Positions 1 through 6,515 of a DNA stretch of 9,515 nt are shown piece by piece. Under the pieces are notes generated by a model. That model was not told the origin of the DNA and searched no databases. It saw only the letters and a program-made list of their open reading frames with translations. The position numbers and the translations under genes are program-made. Each line of letters opens with the position of its first letter. Position 1 is the first letter of the stretch. The DNA comes from an uncultured Collinsella sp. (GTDB lineage Bacteria > Actinomycetota > Coriobacteriia > Coriobacteriales > Coriobacteriaceae), in contig CAAEDE010000018.1 in assembly GCA_900754525.1 (NCBI GenBank), positions 1 through 9,515 of the forward strand. The letters run 5' to 3'.

Positions 1-301
1 GGGTGAGGCAGTCGTAGGCCTGCTTGACGGCGACGGCCTGCTTCTCGAGGAGCGGCTGCATGACCCAGTCGGTGTCATCGTCGGTCAGGTTGCCCGAGAA
101 GTGCAGGTGGGTGTCGATCAGGCCGGGAAGGACGGTCTTGCCGGCGGCGTCGATAACCTCAACGCCCTCGGGAAGGTCCTGCATAGCACCGGCATACTCG
201 ATCTTGCCGTTGTCGTCGACGAGAACGAGGGAGTTCTCGACCGGCTCGGCACCGGTACCGTCGATGAGCTTTCCGCCAACGATTGCGTACTTAGTGGACA
301 T
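1..301 (-). CDS. Amidohydrolase family protein, N-terminal part (runs off window)
   Basis: The first 100 codons are visible and the rest lies beyond position 1. The start at 301 follows a strong TAAGGAGGAACC ribosome site. The N-terminus begins MSTKYAIVGGKLIDGTG, the small beta-sandwich that opens metal-dependent amidohydrolases of the imidazolonepropionase/prolidase-like group (COG1228 type). It continues to a VLPGLIDTHLHFSG segment near residues 57-70, where His65 and His67 form the HxH metal-binding motif at the end of the first barrel strand. Family members hydrolyse amide or C-N bonds of cyclic or N-acylated amino-acid derivatives, or dipeptides, using one or two divalent metals. The substrate cannot be told from this fragment. 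The APC permease gene immediately upstream on the same strand suggests, by inference, that the permease imports the substrate or exports a product. The family call is firm; the specific enzyme is unknown. Confidence 0.88.
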   Translation of the reverse strand, partial: MSTKYAIVGGKLIDGTGAEPVENSLVLVDDNGKIEYAGAMQDLPEGVEVIDAAGKTVLPGLIDTHLHFSGNLTDDDTDWVMQPLLEKQAVAVKQAYDCLT

Positions 302-331
302 GGTTCCTCCTTATGGATCCATATAGTGGGC

Positions 332-355
332 GAGGCCATGTTGGGTTATGGCCTC
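332..355 (-). other. Stem-loop in the leader of the amidohydrolase gene
   Basis: GAGGCCAT (332-339) and ATGGCCTC (348-355) are perfect 8-bp inverted arms around an 8-nt loop. The element ends about 20 nt before the amidohydrolase ribosome site. There is no T-run after it on either strand, so it does not look like a standard terminator. It could stabilise a processed mRNA end or be a simple leader structure. Confidence 0.45.
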
Positions 356-376
356 ACAAAGCTACCCAAGTGGCGC

Positions 377-418
377 CGGGTTCGGTGCGCGGAAGAGAGG
401 GGTCCGCGCACCCGATCC
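377..418 (-). other. GC-rich intercistronic stem-loop downstream of the permease
   Basis: GGTGCGCGGA (384-393) pairs perfectly with TCCGCGCACC (403-412). Beyond one mismatch the pairing continues for six more positions, including G-T pairs, to 377/418. It begins 14 nt after the permease stop codon. No T-run follows on the minus strand, so if it ends transcription it is not by the classical mechanism. It may instead attenuate or stabilise the permease mRNA, separating expression of the two genes. Confidence 0.45.
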
Positions 419-432
419 GCCCCGGCTAGGCG

Positions 433-1884
433 TTATTTTTTGCGGGAATTGGTGAAGGCCATGAGGGCCAGGCCAACAGCCAGCCAGCCGATCACGATGC
501 TCCACTCCACCATGTTGAGGGAGGCGGGAGAGAACGGGATCACGAGCAGGCCAATGATGGTGCCGCAGGCAACGATAGCGAGGCTGATGCCAAACTTGCC
601 GCCGGGCACCTCGTAGGGACGAGGCAGGTCGGGCTCGGTGAAGCGCATGCGCAGGCAAGCGAGGGCGACCATGCCGCAGGAGAAGATGAAGGCGAGAGCC
701 GACACGTTGGTCAGAGGGATGAGCATGTTCTTGCCCAGGAACGGACCGACGACGGTGATGACGCCCAGAACGACGCAGGCGAGCTTGGGAGCGCCGGACT
801 TGGGATCGACCTCGGCGAACTTCTCGGGCAGCTGGCCCTTTCGGCCCATGGCGAGCATGATGCGGCTCGTGGCGCCGTAGAAGGAGTTCATCGGGCCCAT
901 GGGTCCAAGCGTGGCGATGACGAGCATGGCCAGGTACAGGAGCATGTTGATGCCCTTGAGGCAGGCAAGCGCGGGAACCGGGCTCTTAACAAACTCATGC
1001 CAGTCGAGGATGGTGCCGAACGAGTAGATGCAGACCATGTAGAAGCCGCCGGCGGCCAGCAGGGCCAGGGAGATGATCTTACCGAACTTGTTCCAGTTGA
1101 GGCCCTCGGCTGCTTCCTCAGCCTGCTGAGGAATGGTGTCGAAGCCGGCGTAGAAGAACGGGGTCAAAACCAGGACCGACACGATGCCGGCGAACAGGCT
1201 GGTGCCCTCGGTAGCGGGCTTGCCGCCGCCAGCACCGGTGACCTGGGAGAACACGGGCATGGCGTGTTCCGGCGAACCGGTGAACAGCGAGACGCCCATG
1301 GCAAGCAGCATGCCGCAGAGCAGGGCCTTGGTCAGGAAGGCCTGGAGCTTGGCGGCCGAGCTGGCACCGCGGAAGTTGAGGAAGATGACGTAGGCTGCAA
1401 AGCCGAGCGCGATCAACGTCGGGAACAGGTAAACGTCGGCGCCCAGGATGGTGTAGAGCTTGACGGCGCGCAGCCACTCAAGGCCGGGCAGGCTGCCGAA
1501 CATCTCGGACACGAGGGTCGAGATGGCGATGGCCTCCCACGGGCACAGGATGCCGTTGCCCAGGGCCAGGAGCCAGCCAGTGATGTAGCTCATCGTACGG
1601 CCAAAGCTACGATCGACATACTCGACGATGCCGCCCGAAATGGGGATAGCAGCCGTGAGCTCACCGAAAACAGCTCCGACGGGCACGAGGAAGATCGCGC
1701 CCAAGAGGAATGCGATCATAGCGGGAACGGGACCGCCGCCCACGACCATCCAGTCGCCGACCTGCAGAACCCAGCCGGTACCGATGATGGCACCGAAACC
1801 GATGGTGAAGAAGTTCCAGAGCGAAAGCGTTTTCTTCATGCCACCGTTACCTTCGACTGCAACTTCTGCGTTCTTGTCCGCCAT
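433..1884 (-). CDS. APC superfamily amino acid permease
   Basis: This 483-aa polytopic inner-membrane transporter has the usual length of the amino acid-polyamine-organocation superfamily. TM1 carries the unwound-helix signature GAIIGTG (residues 31-37). TM3 begins with PISGGIVEYV (81-90). FFYAGFDTIPQQAEE (243-257) matches the conserved FxGFDxxxxxAEE region around TM6. RIMLAMGRKGQLP (341-353) matches the conserved cytoplasmic loop after TM8. The C-terminus is a short basic tail. I chose ATG 1884 because GGAGG lies 6 nt before it; an upstream in-frame ATG at 1923 would put the ribosome site inside the gene. The substrate cannot be read from sequence, but amino acids or related compounds are expected, probably with proton symport or exchange. 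The amidohydrolase gene follows on the same strand after 131 bp and may process the transported compound (inference). Confidence 0.9.
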   Translation of the reverse strand: MADKNAEVAVEGNGGMKKTLSLWNFFTIGFGAIIGTGWVLQVGDWMVVGGGPVPAMIAFLLGAIFLVPVGAVFGELTAAIPISGGIVEYVDRSFGRTMSYITGWLLALGNGILCPWEAIAISTLVSEMFGSLPGLEWLRAVKLYTILGADVYLFPTLIALGFAAYVIFLNFRGASSAAKLQAFLTKALLCGMLLAMGVSLFTGSPEHAMPVFSQVTGAGGGKPATEGTSLFAGIVSVLVLTPFFYAGFDTIPQQAEEAAEGLNWNKFGKIISLALLAAGGFYMVCIYSFGTILDWHEFVKSPVPALACLKGINMLLYLAMLVIATLGPMGPMNSFYGATSRIMLAMGRKGQLPEKFAEVDPKSGAPKLACVVLGVITVVGPFLGKNMLIPLTNVSALAFIFSCGMVALACLRMRFTEPDLPRPYEVPGGKFGISLAIVACGTIIGLLVIPFSPASLNMVEWSIVIGWLAVGLALMAFTNSRKK

Positions 1885-1904
1885 TGTTCCCCTCCTTTCC
1901 TTTT

Positions 1905-1922
1905 TGACGCCCCCTGGCGTCA
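1905..1922 (-). other. Stem-loop just upstream of the permease ribosome site
   Basis: TGACGCC (1905-1911) and GGCGTCA (1916-1922) form a perfect 7-bp stem with a 4-nt loop. On the minus strand it is followed by A-rich sequence and then the GGAGG ribosome site about 10 nt later. It would sit in the 5' untranslated leader of the permease mRNA if transcription starts upstream of 1922. Any regulatory role is unproven. Confidence 0.4.
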
Positions 1923-1992
1923 CCCCTTGCGCGGTCCGTTTTGCCGCGCGCTTTTATTCCATGGCTTTAAGATACGGCCTTGGCGCAGCAGC

Positions 1993-2045
1993 GCCGCTCG
2001 CAGCTCGACCGAAGGCAGAACTGCAAAACGAGCGGCACCGTTTTT
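1993..2045 (+). terminator. Possible orphan rho-independent terminator on the plus strand
   Basis: GCCGCTCG (1993-2000) and CGAGCGGC (2029-2036) are perfect 8-bp GC-rich arms. ACCG and then five T follow, to 2045. The 28-nt loop includes a smaller GCAG-AA-CTGC hairpin. The arrangement resembles an intrinsic terminator, although the loop is long and the T-run starts 4 nt after the stem. No plus-strand gene lies upstream of it, so it would end antisense transcription of the permease or a short RNA, or be chance. Confidence 0.25.
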
Positions 2046-2239
2046 GGGACGAACGGCGGGAGACGTCATTCGTCCTGGACGCTTTCATCTTGTCTGCTTT
2101 TGAATACCTGTTGCCGTGACGCTTGGCGCGCGGCGCGGCAACGTTCATACCATTTGTCAGGCTTTTGGCGCACATACCCATGTGTCGTGCATCTTTTTAT
2201 GTAGGATAGACAAGTTACACACGAGGCAAGGTGATTCGA

Positions 2240-3241
2240 ATGGCATACGGATACAATGACGGCGACCAACGGCCACAAAGCGTGCGCCTTGCCGGTCGCA
2301 CCACGCCAACGCCCAGAAGCACCTCCGACAACGGCAACCAGCAGCGTCCCCAAGAGCAGCCCGGGGCTTCTTCTCGGCAACAAAGCCGTACCGCGCAGCA
2401 GTCAGACCGCGTGAGTACGAGCACACGCCAACGTCAGACCGACATATCGCAGCCGCGCCGCTACGATCGCCGTAAGACCGACTACTACGTTAAACGCTCC
2501 TTTTCGCGACCTCAACGCGATCGCGGCAATTCCGCCCCTCACCCCGCGTCGCATGCCACAAGCCACGTGCTTCCGGCCCGCCGCCTACGCCTTGCGCTTT
2601 GCTCCATTGCCGCCTGCCTCGTCTTTGTGTTTTTGGGATCCTGTATCTCCCACGGATCAGCCGGTCTTGAGCCCACTGCCGAGGACAAGCTGCTTAAAGC
2701 TCCCGTCGCACCCGGCTACTCATTTGCTTTTTCGACCCCGCGCTCGCAGTGGAGTGCCGGCACCATGCCCCACATCTACCAAATTGACCCCGCATGGTCG
2801 GAGCTACCCTATGCCGGTGGCACTATTCGCGAAAACGCTTGCGGTCCCACTTGCCTCACCATGGTCTATATCTTTAAGACTGGCCACGCCGATATGACGC
2901 CGGTCGATATGTGCGCCCTTTCCGAGGCGGGCAACTATGCCCCCACCGGCGCCACCGAATGGTCATTTATGACGCGCGGCGCATGGCAGCTGGGCCTTAA
3001 CGGAACGGAGCTCCATATCGATCGCAGCTCCATCACCCAGGCGCTGCGCTCGGGTGCGCCCATCATCGCATCGGTTCGCCCCGGCACCTTTACCAGCGTT
3101 GGACACTATATCGTGCTCTACGGCATCGACGATGCCAACCAGATTGGCGTCTACGACCCCAACTCGGCCAGCCGCAGCGCCCGTCGCTGGGGCGTCGTAG
3201 AGGTCCTCAACGAAGTCGAAGCCATGTGGGCCTACTACTAG
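2240..3241 (+). CDS. Membrane-anchored C39-like cysteine peptidase domain protein
   Basis: This 333-aa protein has three parts. Residues 1-112 are polar, rich in Gln, Ser and Arg, and probably disordered. Residues about 116-136 are one hydrophobic segment preceded by basic residues, ending in LGSC. Residues about 176-333 match the Peptidase_C39_2 fold of papain-like cysteine peptidases. In that domain YQIDPAW supplies the oxyanion Gln (181), ENACGPTCLTM the nucleophile Cys201, GHYIVL His289 and YDPNS Asp306, so the site appears intact. Topology predicts the catalytic domain outside the cell. C39_2 proteins of Gram-positive bacteria are often annotated as cell-surface peptidases, but substrates are mostly unknown. 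I prefer ATG 2240, with AAGGTG 6 nt upstream, over GTG 2231. A GTG at 2567 would leave a lipoprotein-like signal, but has no ribosome site. Neighbours give no functional hint. Confidence 0.85.
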   Translation: MAYGYNDGDQRPQSVRLAGRTTPTPRSTSDNGNQQRPQEQPGASSRQQSRTAQQSDRVSTSTRQRQTDISQPRRYDRRKTDYYVKRSFSRPQRDRGNSAPHPASHATSHVLPARRLRLALCSIAACLVFVFLGSCISHGSAGLEPTAEDKLLKAPVAPGYSFAFSTPRSQWSAGTMPHIYQIDPAWSELPYAGGTIRENACGPTCLTMVYIFKTGHADMTPVDMCALSEAGNYAPTGATEWSFMTRGAWQLGLNGTELHIDRSSITQALRSGAPIIASVRPGTFTSVGHYIVLYGIDDANQIGVYDPNSASRSARRWGVVEVLNEVEAMWAYY

Positions 3242-3242
3242 T

Positions 3243-3278
3243 CATTGGGCACTCATTGGGGACTGACTTAAATGAGTG
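3243..3278 (+). repeat. Dispersed intergenic repeat, copy A
   Basis: The 35 bases at 3243-3277 match 9364-9398 with two differences. The core contains CATTGGGGAC followed by GACTTAAATGA. It starts 2 nt after the stop codon of the C39-like gene. CACTCATT (3250-3257) and AATGAGTG (3271-3278) are inverted arms. The copy lacks the right half present in the palindromic copy at 3556-3609. Confidence 0.8.
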
Positions 3279-3304
3279 GCCCCAGACTGCCCGGAACTGC
3301 CGGC

Positions 3305-3354
3305 ACGGAAGGCGCATCCCGCTTTGAAGTTCGATAGCGGGATGCGCTTTCCGT
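3305..3354. repeat. Long stem-loop made of inverted GGGATGCG repeat units
   Basis: The 19-nt arms 3305-3323 and 3336-3354 are complementary except for one G-T pair, with a 12-nt loop. The right arm is the first unit of the 62-bp tandem array and the left arm is an inverted copy of the same motif (CGGAAGGCGCATCCC). No T-run follows, so it is a palindromic repeat of REP type, not a typical terminator. It could still protect the 3' end of the C39-like mRNA. Confidence 0.7.
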
Positions 3355-3477
3355 TAGCGGCCTGCTTGGGAAACTGAGAGCCACTTTTCGGCATATTTCC
3401 GGGATGCATTTTCCGTTTGAGGGCCTCAAGGGAAACCGCGTCCCATGTTGGAAGCTCATTCTGGGATGCGCTTTCCG
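3339..3477 (+). repeat. Degenerate tandem repeat, 62-bp period
   Basis: GGGATGCGCTTTCCG occurs at 3339-3353 and 3463-3477, and a two-base variant at 3401-3415. The spacing is exactly 62 bases both times. The first two units also share GTT after the core and a GGGAAAC block about 30 bases in. The rest has diverged. A related core occurs near the other end of the window at 9346-9359, so the motif is dispersed as well as tandem. Confidence 0.65.
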
Positions 3478-3555
3478 CAGTTGATCGATGCGGGCTTTAA
3501 GGACTATCCCAAGCTGCCGGCGGAAAAGGAACGTCCCCAAGTGCCGGGTTTCCGC

Positions 3556-3609
3556 AGTCATTGGGGACAGACTTAAATGACTAGTCTTTTAAGAACGTCC
3601 CCAATGACT
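3556..3609. repeat. Dispersed repeat, copy B: 54-nt near-perfect palindrome
   Basis: The element is symmetric about 3582.5. Outer arms AGTCATTGGGGAC (3556-3568) and GTCCCCAATGACT (3597-3609) are perfectly complementary. Inner arms CTTAAA/TTTAAG and the central GACTAGTC also match, leaving four mismatched pairs over 27. Its left half is shared with the copies at 3243 and 9364. Its TGACTAGTC...TTTAAGAACGTCC half recurs at 9421-9443. This fits a REP-like or miniature mobile palindrome; no transposase is encoded here. Confidence 0.8.
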
Positions 3610-3650
3610 ACCCACAGAATGAGGGTCTCATCGGGGACTAGGTAAATAGC

Positions 3651-3684
3651 AAAAGCCCCCGCGGCCGAAACGGGCCACGGGGGC
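3651..3684 (-). terminator. Rho-independent terminator of the beta-glucoside operon
   Basis: On the minus strand GCCCCCG pairs with CGGGGGC (3678-3684 with 3655-3661). After one mismatch four more G-C pairs (3663-3666 with 3673-3676) close a 6-nt loop. TTTTGCTATTTA follows directly. It lies 16 nt after the stop codon of the GH1 gene, so it should end the regulator-PTS-glucosidase transcript. Confidence 0.9.
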
Positions 3685-3700
3685 AGCAGGCTTGCAAGGG

Positions 3701-5155
3701 TTAACTCAAGTCCTCGCCATTTGATGCAATGACCTTTTGATACCAGCAGAAGCTGTCCTTTCGGTAGCGATCGAACGTGCCTTTGCCCGTATCATCGGCA
3801 TCGACATAAACAAAGCCATAGCGCTTCTTCATCTGCCCCGTCGAGGCCGACACCAAATCGATACAGCCCCACGGCGTGTATCCCATCAGGTCAACACCGT
3901 CCTCGACAATTGCATCGCGCAGCGCAAGAATATGCCTGCGCAGGTAATCAATATGATACGCATCGTGGACTTTGCCGTCTTCCAGCGCATCGAGTCCGCC
4001 CACACCGTTCTCGGCGATAAAGAGCGGAAGATGGTAACGATCGTGGTAGCCGGCAAGCGTCACGCGCAAACCCAGCGCATCGATCTGCCATTTCCAGGCA
4101 GTCTCTTTATCCTTGAGGTACGGATTGCGCAGCGTCGGGAACACGTTGCCCTCCGCCTTCTCAGCGATCACCTGGTCATCGGCGCACACCAAGCGCGAGC
4201 AATAGTACGAGAACGAAATGAAGTCGACCGTATGCTCTGCCAGATACTCCGTATCGCCCGGCTCAAAGGGCACGTGAACACCCTCTTTCTCGAGTGCACG
4301 CAGCTTCCAAGCAGGATAGGCGCCCGCAGCCATCACGTCTGTGTAGAAGTAGCGGCCGCGGTCCTCCTCATACGCAAGCCATACGTCCTCGGGCGCACAA
4401 CGGTACGGATAGGTCGCACCGGCAGCGACCATGCAACCCACCTTGTTTGCGGGATCGATCTTGTGCAGAATCTCGACAGCGCGAGCGCTCGCCATAAACA
4501 TATGGTGCGAGAACGCCGCGGTCACGGCTGCACGGTCACGCTCATCCTCGAGCGTGACACCCGCGTTGAGATAGGACAGCGCCACGCTGTTGATCTCGTT
4601 GAACGTAAGCCAATAACGCACGAGGCCCTGGTACGCGCGTCCGACGGTCTCGACGTAGTGCGCATACCGCTCGATCATCTCTCGGCTTTGCCAGCCACCA
4701 TAGCGCTCGACCAGAGCCAACGGATAGTCGTAGTGCGACAGCGTCACAAGCGGCTCGATTCCATGCTCGCGCAGCGCCTCGAATACCTGACGGTAAAACT
4801 CCAAGCCCTCGCCGTTGGGCTCGGTCTCCATCCCTGTGGGAAAAATACGGCTCCAGCAAATTGAAAGACGCAGGCACTTAAAGCCCATCTCGGCAAAGAG
4901 CTCGACATCCTCGTGCCAATGATGGAAGAAGTCGTTGCCCCAGCGGCATGGATACAGCCTGTCCGGATCGTCCACGGGCTTTTGCCTGCCAAACATTACA
5001 TCCCAGCGGTCGGAACCCTGTGGGATCAGGTCGGAGTGCGACATGCCGCGGCCGCCCTCGTTCCAGCCCCCTTCGGCCTGGTTGGCGGCGAGGGCACCAC
5101 CCCACAAAAAGCCCTCGGGCATACCGGCGGCAGACGTTCTGTCAAAGTAACTCAT
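3701..5155 (-). CDS. 6-phospho-beta-glucosidase, glycoside hydrolase family 1
   Basis: This 484-aa cytoplasmic enzyme hydrolyses 6-phospho-beta-glucosides such as cellobiose-6-phosphate, delivered by the PTS encoded just upstream, to glucose 6-phosphate and an aglycone or glucose. It has the full GH1 barrel and the usual length. FLWGGALAANQAEGG (16-30) holds the sugar-binding Gln26. TFNE gives the acid/base Glu187. FIAENG gives the nucleophile Glu382. A conserved TPWGCIDLVS segment follows, then a phosphate-binding set Ser436, Lys444 and Tyr446 in STGQMKKRYGF. Ala follows Ser436, where 6-phospho-beta-galactosidases such as LacG have Trp, so glucosidase is preferred. The C-terminus VIASNGEDL is typical of BglA/AscB-like enzymes. 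ATG 5155 lies one base after the EIIC stop (TAGCATG), implying coupled translation. ATG 5167, inside EIIC, has GAGG directly against it and is less likely. Confidence 0.95.
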   Translation of the reverse strand: MSYFDRTSAAGMPEGFLWGGALAANQAEGGWNEGGRGMSHSDLIPQGSDRWDVMFGRQKPVDDPDRLYPCRWGNDFFHHWHEDVELFAEMGFKCLRLSICWSRIFPTGMETEPNGEGLEFYRQVFEALREHGIEPLVTLSHYDYPLALVERYGGWQSREMIERYAHYVETVGRAYQGLVRYWLTFNEINSVALSYLNAGVTLEDERDRAAVTAAFSHHMFMASARAVEILHKIDPANKVGCMVAAGATYPYRCAPEDVWLAYEEDRGRYFYTDVMAAGAYPAWKLRALEKEGVHVPFEPGDTEYLAEHTVDFISFSYYCSRLVCADDQVIAEKAEGNVFPTLRNPYLKDKETAWKWQIDALGLRVTLAGYHDRYHLPLFIAENGVGGLDALEDGKVHDAYHIDYLRRHILALRDAIVEDGVDLMGYTPWGCIDLVSASTGQMKKRYGFVYVDADDTGKGTFDRYRKDSFCWYQKVIASNGEDLS

Positions 5156-5156
5156 G

Positions 5157-6506
5157 CTACTCAGCATCCTCGGCAGAAGCTGCCGCGGCGTTCTCCTGCT
5201 CCTGAGCCAGGAGCTGGTTATCGTACACCTTAAAGAACGGGTACCAGACCACAGCCATGACCACGATCAAAACGATCGTAAACACCCAGATGCGCGGGTC
5301 GAGGCACTGGACAAAGCCCTGAACGAAGATGGGGAACGTGCCGCTCACCAAGATGTAGAAGTTAGAGACAAGACCCAGTGAGACCGCACCCCAATACAGC
5401 AGGGCCGAGATCATGCCGCCTAGCACAAACGGAATCATGAGGATCGGGTTGAAGATGATGGGCGCGCCGAAGATCGCGGGCTCGGAGATACGGAAGAAGC
5501 TCGGCACGATCGATGCCCTGCCAAATGCCTTGAGCTGCTGCGACTTTGCCCTAAACGCGCAGAGCGCCACAAAAGAGAACGTATTACCCGTGCCGCCGAT
5601 GAGGTTGATGGCCAACGACATGAGCACCGGGTGGAACTCAAGCGGCTGCCCGGCAGCATAGAGCGAGGCGTTGGCGGCAAAGGCGGCAAGCGAGACCGGG
5701 GCGGTGATGGGCATTACGATCATGTTGCCGTGGACGCCAAAGCACCAAAACAGCAGCGTCATGAAGCAGATAAGCAGTGCGCCGGGCACAGAGTCAACTG
5801 CGACGGAAAGCGGGGCAGCGAGCAGCTTCTCGATAACCGAGGGGATGGACAGCGCGGGATCGATCATCTGGATCAGCAGGTTGCCGCCAAAGAAGATGAG
5901 GATGTTGGCGAGCATAGGTACGATGGCGCCAAAGGTTTCGGACAAAAACGGCGGCACGCCATCGGGCATCTTGATGGTGATGCCCTTGGTCTGGCAGAAG
6001 CGCGTGACCTCGACGGAGACCAAGGCAACGATGATGGCGGTAAACAGGCCCTGCGCACCCAGATAGGTGCAGGGGACCGCCTGGAGCACGGACTCATCAG
6101 CAAGCTGGTAGTAGGACGACGGCGCCGCGGCGATCAGGAACATCACCAGCGAGGTCATACCGGCGTTAAGCTTGGGCATCTTGTAGGTGCCCGCCAGGTT
6201 ATAGGCGATTGCGAACGTCACGATCACCGACAGTATGCCCATCGTCATATTGAAGGGGATGAGCAGCGTGAGCTTATTGGCCGTCGCAAAATCGAGCCAA
6301 GGGCCAAAGACGGACCAGAACCCGCCCTGCGCCACCAGGTCGGCCGTGACCGGCGGGTTGGCGAGGATCATAAAGACGGCAGATACCAAGATGAAGCTGA
6401 TCGCGCTCATAAAGCCCTTTTGCATGGAGGCAAAGTGGCGCTCGGTGCCGCAGAAATTGGCGATAGGGGTCAGTTTTTCCTGAAGCAGGGTCATGAACTT
6501 CTCCAT
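5157..6506 (-). CDS. PTS lactose/cellobiose-family EIIC permease
   Basis: This 449-aa integral membrane channel of the Lac family of PTS transporters moves a beta-glucoside, probably cellobiose or a similar sugar, while EIIB phosphorylates it. The N-terminal cytoplasmic helix, MEKFMTLLQEKLTPIANF, is typical of CelB/LicC/ChbC proteins. About ten hydrophobic segments follow. His259 in FGVHGN and Glu342 in RISEPAIFG match the conserved residues that contact the sugar in the structure of Bacillus cereus ChbC. NPILMIPF (353-360) is another family signature. The C-terminus is an acidic, alanine-rich tail. The start at 6506 has TAGGAGGCAACC upstream, and that ribosome site overlaps the EIIB stop codon. 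The sugar cannot be fixed from sequence; the linked GH1 enzyme argues for a beta-glucoside over lactose. Confidence 0.95.
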   Translation of the reverse strand: MEKFMTLLQEKLTPIANFCGTERHFASMQKGFMSAISFILVSAVFMILANPPVTADLVAQGGFWSVFGPWLDFATANKLTLLIPFNMTMGILSVIVTFAIAYNLAGTYKMPKLNAGMTSLVMFLIAAAPSSYYQLADESVLQAVPCTYLGAQGLFTAIIVALVSVEVTRFCQTKGITIKMPDGVPPFLSETFGAIVPMLANILIFFGGNLLIQMIDPALSIPSVIEKLLAAPLSVAVDSVPGALLICFMTLLFWCFGVHGNMIVMPITAPVSLAAFAANASLYAAGQPLEFHPVLMSLAINLIGGTGNTFSFVALCAFRAKSQQLKAFGRASIVPSFFRISEPAIFGAPIIFNPILMIPFVLGGMISALLYWGAVSLGLVSNFYILVSGTFPIFVQGFVQCLDPRIWVFTIVLIVVMAVVWYPFFKVYDNQLLAQEQENAAAASAEDAE

Positions 6507-6515
6507 GGTTGCCTC

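Larger units (their letters stand above)
1885..2239. promoter_or_regulatory. Divergent intergenic region between permease and C39-like peptidase genes
   Basis: This 355-bp stretch must hold the promoters of two divergent genes. I find no good -35/-10 pair for either. On the plus side TAGGAT (2202-2207) is a possible -10 box without a matching -35. Several inverted repeats occur: 1905-1922, 1929-1949 (GCGCGG/CCGCGC followed by GCTTTTATT), 1993-2036, and 2110-2142 (GTTGCCG/CGGCAAC). The short open frames here have arginine/serine-rich, non-protein-like compositions and I do not call genes. Confidence 0.4.

Noticed and set aside
1822..1835. CcpA-type catabolite-response-like sequence CGAAAGCGTTTTCT
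   Set aside because: It lies inside permease codons for a plausible protein segment, and CcpA-HPr control is not established for this lineage. A chance match is likely.
997..2103. Long plus-strand open frame (368 codons) opposite the permease
   Set aside because: It is antisense to a clear APC permease, has an Asp/Gly/Glu/Arg-heavy composition without recognisable domains, and is typical of GC-rich shadow frames.
1954..2181. Small minus-strand open frame (75 codons) between permease and C39-like gene
   Set aside because: Its composition is rich in Arg, Ser and Ala, it has no ribosome site, and it overlaps the divergent promoter region.
3242..3650. Possible CRISPR-like array
   Set aside because: The 62-bp units are degenerate, only a 15-base core is shared, the intervening sequences also share blocks, and no cas genes are present.
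3737..4864. Plus-strand open frame (375 codons) opposite the glucosidase
   Set aside because: It is a shadow of an intact GH1 gene with all catalytic motifs.
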